A stretch of 32,764 nucleotides of DNA from Stentor roeselii (Eukaryota > Ciliophora > Heterotrichea > Heterotrichida > Stentoridae). How positions within the stretch are numbered: the first letter of the stretch is position 1; each line of letters opens with the position of its first letter. The notes beneath the pieces were generated by a model. It was not told where the DNA came from. It worked only from the letters and a program-made list of their open reading frames with translations, and ran no database searches. The position numbers and the translations under genes are program-made. This document shows positions 26,261-32,764 of this stretch, piece after piece. The stretch covers positions 1 to 32,764 of the forward strand of contig RSEH01000376.1 in the NCBI GenBank assembly GCA_006503475.1, given 5' to 3'.

Positions 26261-28126
26261 ATGGTCAGTTCTTTCGTTGTAGTCCATCTTCCCTTTATCA
26301 TCCTCCCGATTTACTTCATTTTCTACACAGTTGTCAGAGTCTACAAACACTGGTCAGACGGTAAAGAACGAGCAAAGACCTCGAACAGTCGATTTGCTAT
26401 AAAATTGACCTTGACTGTACTTTTAGCTCTGCTTGACATTGCACATGTGGCAGACTACAGCCCTAACCAGCACTACAACGCTGAAGAAACGACTTTTCGC
26501 GTAGGTTTTTACGCATTATCTGCTTTGGCCTGGCTTTTCAGTGCAGGGCTGGTTTTCTTTGACTTTATTCGACGACTTAAAAGCCAGTGGCGAGGACAGC
26601 GAATATACTGGATCCTGGAGCTTCTTTCACATGTGGTCATTCTGATTCTTAACACGACACTTGACCATTACGACTACTCAGGTGATGAGCTTTATAAGTT
26701 CTCTTTGATTCAAATAACATGTCATGCGCTTTCAGTGTTTTTTTGCCTTATCTTGTCATTTTACTCGCTTTTCCGACCAGATGACTTCACAGTTCTTTCT
26801 GATGATGTCTGCCAGTTACTTAAAAGTCGCACTAGTCACACTGAAGACTCTATTCGAGAAGACCAAGAAATTTCATTTAAAATCAGCTTCACTGGAGTGA
26901 AAACAAAACAAATCAATGAAAATTCAGTCTCTCACTATAAGTTCAGTATTAAAATCAATGAAAGTCTTCATGAATTGGCGAAAACTTTAAAAGATTTTGA
27001 AGGACTTGCCAAAGCATTGAGTTCTTCGGGATTGCACTTCTCTGAAACACTTCCTGAGTTTAATTATGCAGGAATCTTGCAACTTAGTCCTCAAGAACGT
27101 GCTAAAGAATTGACTAGGTTCTTGACTGCCGTTTGTAGGCCTGAGTTTATGACGGCTGATTTGCTGAAGTTTCTACAAGTTGAGGGAAATTTGAAGGAAA
27201 TCCTGGGGCAACGGTTTTCTGATGTTTATCATGATAAAACGGAGAAGAACTTTGAGATGAGGTCTGAATCGATATCTCAAATTTATTATTCGCCTAGGCT
27301 TGGCTCTGGCATGGTCGAAAGTGTTTTTTTAAATTCTACCGAGCTACAATGGATCATCAGGATCAAGCTTCTCCGACCAGAGCAAGACCTATCAAAAGAC
27401 GTCGACTTTCTCCTAAAATGCGAGATCCCTTCAATCTCATTCCGAAATACAATCGGTTACCAATTGAAAGACTTTTCCCTGCTATTAACCAAACTCTCTA
27501 AAATCTTCTCCCCATCCTCAGTTTTTTTCGAATCAAAATCAATCCCAACTTCAAGCAAAGGCCAAAGTGAAAAAACCTTAGAAAAGCTTCAAAAAGACCT
27601 AGAGCATTATTTATCAGAAGTTCTAAACGATCCCGCTTTTCTTTGTCGAGAAGCCCTTGATTTTATCAAGTGTGATGCAGAAGTCTCCGACCTCCTAACC
27701 TTAATTCCTTCATTCACTTATTCCATTCAAGATAATGCCACCTGGGAAACGATTCTTATTGAAGACCACTCGCATGTCACTCTTTACAGTATCTGGATTT
27801 CTCAGAAGAATTCACAAGATTCAATTGAAAAAGAATGGAAATTTTCAAGACGATATCGCGAGTTTCACTTTTTGCAAAATCGACTTAGTTCTAGAGTTGG
27901 AAGTCCTCTTTTGAAAAATTATGCCTTGAGGATTAAAGAAGCGATTTCAGGGAATTGGACTGTTCTTCCTAGTCTCCCTGGGAAAAGATTCGCATCGCTT
28001 AGTAATAGTTCGGATATTGAGATGAGAAAAATGGGACTTGTTGGGTATTTGAAAGAGTTATTTTTAAATCCTTTGGTTTTGACCAGTTTCGCTTTTAGGG
28101 AATTTATTGAATCGACTGTTGTTTAG
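26261..28126 (+). CDS. Multi-pass membrane protein with three PX-like domains
   Basis: Residues 1-175 hold about five hydrophobic helices with short loops, in arrangement like the TMD0 of ABCC transporters, though no ATP-binding domain follows. The soluble remainder shows three repeated PX-like units: about 200-310 (LHELAKTLKDFEGL...LLKFLQVE), 355-472 (LQWIIRIKLL...ALDFIKCD) and 495-618. Only the third has the canonical PX elements: RRYREFHFLQNRL (530-542), a proline loop LPSLPGKR (569-576) and the end helix YLKELFLNP. PX domains bind phosphoinositides, commonly PI3P, so membrane tethering on endosome-like compartments is inferred; the first two units lack the Arg-Arg-Tyr element and may be structural. 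The USP-like gene follows 25 bp later. Confidence 0.78.
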   Translation: MVSSFVVVHLPFIILPIYFIFYTVVRVYKHWSDGKERAKTSNSRFAIKLTLTVLLALLDIAHVADYSPNQHYNAEETTFRVGFYALSALAWLFSAGLVFFDFIRRLKSQWRGQRIYWILELLSHVVILILNTTLDHYDYSGDELYKFSLIQITCHALSVFFCLILSFYSLFRPDDFTVLSDDVCQLLKSRTSHTEDSIREDQEISFKISFTGVKTKQINENSVSHYKFSIKINESLHELAKTLKDFEGLAKALSSSGLHFSETLPEFNYAGILQLSPQERAKELTRFLTAVCRPEFMTADLLKFLQVEGNLKEILGQRFSDVYHDKTEKNFEMRSESISQIYYSPRLGSGMVESVFLNSTELQWIIRIKLLRPEQDLSKDVDFLLKCEIPSISFRNTIGYQLKDFSLLLTKLSKIFSPSSVFFESKSIPTSSKGQSEKTLEKLQKDLEHYLSEVLNDPAFLCREALDFIKCDAEVSDLLTLIPSFTYSIQDNATWETILIEDHSHVTLYSIWISQKNSQDSIEKEWKFSRRYREFHFLQNRLSSRVGSPLLKNYALRIKEAISGNWTVLPSLPGKRFASLSNSSDIEMRKMGLVGYLKELFLNPLVLTSFAFREFIESTVV

Positions 28127-28151
28127 TGTATTAATTTTAAATTGGGTTATA

Positions 28152-29081
28152 ATGAGTGGTACTCGATTGAGGAATGATGGGGAAAATAATTGTTTTATCA
28201 ATTCAGTGATTCAGGTCTTTTACAATATTCTTCCTATTAGAGGGTTTTTTCTTTCAGAAGTGATTAGTTCACATTGTGAAAATTCTACAAATTCAAGCAA
28301 CCCCTGCCTTTTATGCCCTATAAAAAACGTCTTAGGTTTCATGGAAGTCTGTTCTGTAGCAGTTCCAACAGACCTTATCCGTGAGTCTCTTCAAGCAATC
28401 GACAAAACTTCCATATCCTTCCAAAGAAATAGCCGAGGCTGTGCAATAGAAACTTTAGAACTAATTTTAAACAATCTTCATTCAACAGACACTTCTGAAG
28501 GACATGTGATGTGTTTAGCTCACAGATTTTTTACCTTAGAAAAAATTTACCAATGTCGAACTTGCAGAAGTGTTGAAACTAAAGAAGAAGAAAATTTTTT
28601 GATAATAAGTGGAATGGTCTTAACTGAAATGATGAAATTTTACAAAACTGAAGAGTCGATTAGCTTTATTTTCAACTCGATGATCGGCGATTCTTTGGTG
28701 AAAAATAGAAAATGTGAATGTGAAGAACAAGCGAAATGTTCTTTAAGAATAGTTCCTCCTCCTTTCTTTACTATTTGCTTGGCTTGGGAAGGAGAAATCA
28801 GCTGGTCAAGTAAAATAATCAACTTCATCGATAAGCAAAAACTTGACTTGATGCAGGTCTTCGGCGCTGATACTTCTTCTGTTTCTCCTTTTTATGAACT
28901 TGAGTCAATGGTCTGCTTTTGCAAAATCCTTAAACATTACGTCGCTGTCGTCAAGTCTTCAAAGGGGTGGTCGGTAAAAAGTGATGAAAGCACTTTCAGT
29001 GCCTCATGGGGAATGGTCAAGTTTGGCATGAAGATGACAGGGCTTACTCCTGTTATTTTAATATATAAACTAATCGTATAG
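28152..29081 (+). CDS. USP-type deubiquitinase-fold protein, USP53/54-like
   Basis: The start is the ATG of MSGTRLRND (309 aa); the frame is open further upstream but without ATG. RNDGENNCFINSVIQVFYN (residues 6-24) is a Cys box of the G-x-N-x-C-F-x-N form seen in USP53/USP54-like proteins, with Asn kept six residues before Cys14 for the oxyanion hole. A Cys-rich patch (CLLCPIKNVL) and a CxxC...CxC pair (YQCRTCRS; KCECEEQAKC) may bind zinc. The C-terminus has a His box, LKHYVAVVKSSKGWSVKSDES. USP enzymes remove ubiquitin, but the 53/54 group has been viewed as atypical, so activity is uncertain. It is about 310 residues, near the minimum for a USP core. Confidence 0.82.
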   Translation: MSGTRLRNDGENNCFINSVIQVFYNILPIRGFFLSEVISSHCENSTNSSNPCLLCPIKNVLGFMEVCSVAVPTDLIRESLQAIDKTSISFQRNSRGCAIETLELILNNLHSTDTSEGHVMCLAHRFFTLEKIYQCRTCRSVETKEEENFLIISGMVLTEMMKFYKTEESISFIFNSMIGDSLVKNRKCECEEQAKCSLRIVPPPFFTICLAWEGEISWSSKIINFIDKQKLDLMQVFGADTSSVSPFYELESMVCFCKILKHYVAVVKSSKGWSVKSDESTFSASWGMVKFGMKMTGLTPVILIYKLIV

Positions 29082-29145
29082 AGAAAATTACTTGAGCTTA
29101 CCAAATTTTCATCAGTAAATTAAATGGCGAAAATTCATTTAGAAA

Positions 29146-29871
29146 ATGGGAAAATGCTCCAGTAAAAACACTCGAAGGAAAGAAAAAAGTTTTACAAATG
29201 AAGAAGATCAGATTATTTCTAACTTCGAAAGAAAAGCTCCTTTTGCTAGAGTCAAACTTGAAAAAGTTGAAACTGCTTTTGAAAAACATCAGTTTGATCA
29301 AAAATTGACTATGCCTGATTTAAGACTTGCTTTAAGTGAACTGGAACTTAATATCGAACTGTTAAAAAATCCTCAGTCTCACTTTTCGAAGTTCTTTGAA
29401 GCCATGTTGGAGCCTGATCGTTTGTTTTTACAGAGAAAACTCGTTTTAAGTGCCGTTTTAACTTCAGGAGAAAGCGACCAGGTCAAGATAAGACTGATGA
29501 GGAAATATTATGATTTGGATAAAAATCAAGAAATATGTCTGAGGGAAATTGGAGTTTTGATTGAGGAAATTATTCAGGTTTCTATGAAAATTATTCCTAT
29601 GATGGCTGTTAGGGACTCTTTAGAAGACACTGGTGGATTGATGAGTGAAGAGCAGCTTGGAAACTACAATTTCAACATGGAAAACATTTATAAAAGCTAT
29701 AAAATGGAAATTGTGAAGAAGATCATGAAAGGGCATGAAAGTATTAGTGGTGATGAGTTTGAAGCTGCCTTTGAGATGGGGTATGTAAAAGTTCTTTTAA
29801 ATTCAAGTAGCGTTAGAAAGGAAATAAGAAGCATGTTCAAGGAAAAAACTATAGCTAGTGAAAGTTCATGA
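29146..29871 (+). CDS. Acylation-motif EF-hand protein, paralog 1
   Basis: The 241-residue protein starts MGKCSSK: Gly2 and Cys4 form a dual N-myristoylation/palmitoylation signal, so membrane attachment is likely. One canonical EF-hand loop is visible at residues 123-134 (DLDKNQEICLRE: Asp1, Asp3, Asn5, Glu7, Ile8, Glu12); the segments around it are helical and could hold degenerate hands, as in neuronal-calcium-sensor or calcineurin-B-like proteins. It is 64 bp after the USP-like stop and is followed by a full-length paralog at 30243. Ca2+-dependent regulation of a membrane partner is inferred. Confidence 0.83.
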   Translation: MGKCSSKNTRRKEKSFTNEEDQIISNFERKAPFARVKLEKVETAFEKHQFDQKLTMPDLRLALSELELNIELLKNPQSHFSKFFEAMLEPDRLFLQRKLVLSAVLTSGESDQVKIRLMRKYYDLDKNQEICLREIGVLIEEIIQVSMKIIPMMAVRDSLEDTGGLMSEEQLGNYNFNMENIYKSYKMEIVKKIMKGHESISGDEFEAAFEMGYVKVLLNSSSVRKEIRSMFKEKTIASESS

Positions 29872-30242
29872 GATTTAAATATTTTGAGTATATTTTACGA
29901 GATTTATATACCTCTAAGTAATAAATCTTAATAGATTATTATTAGAGCATTATTCTTTTATTAATAATAAATGTAATAAAGACTGTTTCGCTAAGAGAGC
30001 AGATTCTTATATAAAATCCTAAATAAAATCCTTAATCAAATCAATAATATCATATGTCTTGAATACAATAATAATTATAATCTCTATGAACCAAAGCAAA
30101 ATCTTATTTTAATTAAAACATCAAAATAATTAGTTTAAACAACATTCTTAGTTCTTCCTTTTATTAATCTTATCAGTTTGAATTATCCAAAATTTTGAAA
30201 CACCAAAATTATCATACTGATAAAAACATAATCAAGATAAAT
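29872..30242. other. Spacer between the EF-hand paralogs
   Basis: A+T-rich spacer with no gene or relic that I can see. Confidence 0.5.
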
Positions 30243-30968
30243 ATGGGTAAATGTGTGAGCAAAACCACCTTAAGAAAAGACAAAACTTTCAGCAACGAAG
30301 AAGATCATATCATCTCAAGCTTCGAAAGAAAAGCTCCTTTCGCCAGAATCAAACTTGAAAAACTCGAAACTGCTTTTGAAAAACACCAGTTCGATCAAAG
30401 ACTAACTATCCCTGACCTAAGACTCGCATTAAATGACTTAGAACTCAACCCAGAACTATTAAAAAACCCTCAGTCTCACTTTTCTAAGTTCTTTGAAGCC
30501 ATGTTAGAGCCAGATCGTTTGTTTTTACAGAGAAAACTCGTTTTAAGTGCCGTTTTAACTTCAGGAGAAAGCGACCAGGTCAAGATAAGACTGATGAGAA
30601 AATATTATGATTTGAATAAAAATCAAGAAATAAGTTTGAATGAAGTTGAAGTGTTGGTTGAGGAAATTATTCAGGTTTCTATCAAAATTATTCCAATGAT
30701 GGCAGTAAAGGACTCCTTTGACGAGGAAAAGGGACTGATGAGTGAAGAGCAGATGAAAAACTACAATTTTAATATGGAAAAAATTTATAAAAGCTATAAA
30801 AGGAAACTTGTGAAGAAGATTATGAAAGGAGAGGAAAGTATTAGTGGTGATGCATTTGATGCGGCTTTTCAGAGGCAGTATGTTAAAGTTGCATTGAACT
30901 CAAGTACTGTGAGAAAGAAGCTGAGATTATTGTTTAAAGAAAAAATGATGAAAAGTGAAAATTTATAG
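30243..30968 (+). CDS. Acylation-motif EF-hand protein, paralog 2
   Basis: Same length (241 aa) as the gene at 29146, and about 80% identical by eye. The start is the ATG of MGKCVSK; upstream in-frame codons have no ATG. The acylation signal is kept and the EF-hand loop (DLNKNQEISLNE, 123-134) has Asn instead of Asp at position 3, still compatible with Ca2+. The central stretch (near 30507-30595) is identical at nucleotide level to paralog 1, while the first 230 bp differ at many silent sites, C-ending codons being preferred here. The C-terminus is more basic (KKLRLLFKEKMMKS) than paralog 1. The stop is TAG. Confidence 0.85.
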   Translation: MGKCVSKTTLRKDKTFSNEEDHIISSFERKAPFARIKLEKLETAFEKHQFDQRLTIPDLRLALNDLELNPELLKNPQSHFSKFFEAMLEPDRLFLQRKLVLSAVLTSGESDQVKIRLMRKYYDLNKNQEISLNEVEVLVEEIIQVSIKIIPMMAVKDSFDEEKGLMSEEQMKNYNFNMEKIYKSYKRKLVKKIMKGEESISGDAFDAAFQRQYVKVALNSSTVRKKLRLLFKEKMMKSENL

Positions 30969-31486
30969 AATGGATTATATTTAAAGATTAGTTAATAGTC
31001 CTTTTTATCAGAGATATTGTGATTTTAGGTAAATCTTGAATAATGTTTAAAGTTTTTTCAATTCATCTTCAAAGAAGTGTATTTTACTTTAAACCATCAT
31101 GAATCGAAGTCATGGAATCTTATAAATATTATGAAAGACTTCAATTGTTCAAATGATTTTTAGAATTCAAACGATCTTAAATTAAATACAGAAAAAAATT
31201 ATTTAATTGATTGATAACGTTTTCTAAGCTTTTAGTCAGATTTATAATTAAATAAAGCTCGATATTTTCAGAAAGTCTTGAAAACTCATGAAAATTTACA
31301 CTTTTTCAAAAAGATTCTTATATTTATTATTCTTTATTCAATAGTTTTAACTTATAATGATTCTAGATCCTAAATAATTGAATTAATATCTTTCGATCAA
31401 TCTTAAGCAACATTATTTTATCAATAACATTTAAATCGTGCTTATAGGGCTAATGCTTTTATTTTCTAATCCAATTAAAATAATTA
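30969..31486. other. Intergenic A+T-rich stretch
   Basis: No reading frame, RNA gene or relic is apparent between the second EF-hand gene and the CRAL-TRIO gene. Confidence 0.5.
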
Positions 31487-32764
31487 ATGGAGGACTATTC
31501 TTATGATTCAGCAGTATCTAAAGTTCGAGTCCCCAAGTCAATTTTAAACTTTTCACCTTCTAATGAGGTTCTTTTCCACGGCCAAGGCAAAAACCTTCAA
31601 CGAAACATCTTCAAGCACCAAACTTTCAACCCTCGCGAGCAAGAAAAAATAAACCGTTTAAAACAAATGATCCAAAAGCAAAACCTAACCCTTCCGAAAG
31701 ACTGGGACGACAGCGACCTATTAAAATTCGTATACGGTGCAGGTTTCAAGACCCGCAACTCCTTCAAATCTTTAAAATCCTGTCTCGACAGTTATTCCGA
31801 GGTTTTTCCGGAGCCTCTTCCAGTTCTTTACCCTAAACTCTTAGAAATTCTTGTAAAATCCATTCAGAAAACAGGTCCTCTTTACTTTCACGGGCGAGAT
31901 GAGAACTACCGTCCTTTGCTTATAATGAATTTCGCGAAGTTCGATTTAAAAAAAGTACTTTTTATTCAGTATTCTTTTGAACAATACCTGCAGTCAGCTT
32001 GTTTTGTGTTGGACTTCGCTTCAAAACACATGCTTTTTCCAGGAAAGGTGGAAAATTGGATGTGCATCTCTGATCTGGGCTTTAAAGGCCTTGGAGACCT
32101 TCCTTTGAATACTTTGAGAAAGATCACAAAAGTACTTCAGGATGTTTTTAAGTGCAGACTTGCTTATAGTGCGATGATTAATGTTCCGAAGTCAGTTTAT
32201 TTCATTTATTCTTGCCTTAAACCTTTTTTAGATGAAGTCACTATTGATAAGATTTCTATTGCTAAGGATAATGTTGCGGATAATATCTTGAAACACTTTA
32301 ATCCTTATCAGGTTGAAGAAAGATATGGAGGAAAAGCTAAAAATTTAGAAGTTTTTTGGCCTCCTGTATTTCCTGAATGCTCTGTTCAAATCGATGCGGG
32401 ACCTGAAAGGTTTGAACCTTTGGAGATTTCGTCTGATGAGGAAAAGAATGGGATCTTTGAGTTTGATCTTCAAAAAAGAAATAGTTTTACACAGGTTGAA
32501 CTTACTCAGGATGAACAAGAATCGCATAATAGAGAAATTAAAAAGAGAAAAAAAAGAGAAAAGCGTCGTAAAGATAAGAAAAAAGTCAGGAAAAATAAAG
32601 AAATTGAAGAAAATCAGGAAATTGAAGAAAATCAAGAAATTGAAGAAAATCAAGAAAATCAAGAAAATCAAGAAAATCAAGAAATTGAAGAAAATCAAGA
32701 AAATCAAGAAATTGAAGAAATCGAAGAAAATCAAGAAATTGGAGAAAATCTAAAAATTGAAGAA
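31487..32764 (+). CDS. CRAL-TRIO (Sec14-like) domain protein, 3'-partial
   Basis: The frame from ATG at 31487 (MEDYSYDSAV) stays open for 426 codons to the window edge, so the stop is outside. Residues 70-105 resemble the CRAL-TRIO N-terminal helix bundle (WDDSDLLKFVYGAGF), and 120-290 the lipid-binding lobe: GPLYFHGRDENYRPLLIMNF (130-149), MCISDLGFKGLGDLPL, a RLAYSAMINVPKSVYFIY strand-helix, KPFLDEVTIDKI (245-256) and the closing HFNPYQVEERYGG. Such proteins exchange phosphatidylinositol or other lipids between membranes. After residue 340 comes a basic patch (KKRKKREKRRKDKKK) and an acidic Glu-Glu-Asn-Gln-Glu-Ile repeat tail. The tail's shadow frames on both strands are not genes. Confidence 0.88.
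   Translation, partial: MEDYSYDSAVSKVRVPKSILNFSPSNEVLFHGQGKNLQRNIFKHQTFNPREQEKINRLKQMIQKQNLTLPKDWDDSDLLKFVYGAGFKTRNSFKSLKSCLDSYSEVFPEPLPVLYPKLLEILVKSIQKTGPLYFHGRDENYRPLLIMNFAKFDLKKVLFIQYSFEQYLQSACFVLDFASKHMLFPGKVENWMCISDLGFKGLGDLPLNTLRKITKVLQDVFKCRLAYSAMINVPKSVYFIYSCLKPFLDEVTIDKISIAKDNVADNILKHFNPYQVEERYGGKAKNLEVFWPPVFPECSVQIDAGPERFEPLEISSDEEKNGIFEFDLQKRNSFTQVELTQDEQESHNREIKKRKKREKRRKDKKKVRKNKEIEENQEIEENQEIEENQENQENQENQEIEENQENQEIEEIEENQEIGENLKIEE
32597..32764 (+). repeat. Low-complexity coding repeat (EENQEI/ENQ), open at the edge
   Basis: Units GAAAATCAA and GAAATTGAA, often in 18-bp combinations, alternate to the window end and encode an acidic Asn/Gln-rich tail of the CRAL-TRIO protein. 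Copy number is likely to vary between strains, and it is a risk point for assembly. Confidence 0.85.

Noticed and set aside
31521-31535. tRNA B-box-like sequence AAGTTCGAGTCCCC
   Set aside because: It lies inside the CRAL-TRIO coding frame (K-V-R-V-P), with no matching A box or acceptor stem pairing around it.
32345-32734. Minus-strand Phe/Ile/Leu-rich frame and the overlapping plus-strand Lys-rich frame
   Set aside because: Both are shadows of the GAAAATCAA-type coding repeat of the CRAL-TRIO protein.

Overview
This looks like nuclear DNA of a ciliate, most probably a heterotrich close to Stentor. The DNA is A+T-rich. TAA, TAG and TGA all end recognisable reading frames and TGG encodes tryptophan, so the genetic code is standard. 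Genes are nearly intronless and can sit 7 to 55 bp apart. The one intron I can prove is only 15 nt long (18332-18346, GT...AG); introns of 15-16 nt are a known heterotrich trait, and a standard code points to Stentor rather than Blepharisma or Condylostoma. The genus is inference.

The window has two kinds of territory. Positions 1 to about 16200 are loose and repeat-rich: a 5'-truncated coiled-coil P-loop GTPase gene carrying a frameshift (1-3607), a badly decayed pseudogene (about 3940-5325), a seven-helix receptor-like gene (5764-6582), a DUF229-type membrane ectoenzyme gene (6769-8700, minus), and a direct duplication of about 2.87 kb (9050-11924 and 12614-15488, offset 3564 bp). Each duplicate carries a gene for a proline-rich protein with two WWE domains; gene relics lie between and after the copies.

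From about 16250 on the DNA is compact: a third double-WWE gene, a small unknown gene, a choline-transporter-like (CTL/SLC44) gene split by the 15-nt intron, an unknown basic protein, a second and better preserved copy of the 3940-5325 pseudogene (21467-23263, minus), two coiled-coil genes, an AAAP amino-acid transporter, a multi-pass protein with three PX-like domains, a USP53/54-like deubiquitinase-fold protein, two tandem paralogs of an acylated EF-hand protein, and a CRAL-TRIO (Sec14-like) gene that runs off the right edge.

Functionally it is a mix of membrane and lipid proteins (CTL, AAAP, PX, CRAL-TRIO, EF-hand) and proteins from ubiquitin/ADP-ribose-linked families (WWE, USP), with no sign of one operon-like pathway. 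The most interesting signal is the WWE cluster. The two large copies are identical over about 1.85 kb, including non-coding DNA, and then diverge abruptly across the WWE domains, almost entirely by amino-acid-changing substitutions. That suggests homogenisation by gene conversion next to a diversifying recognition region.
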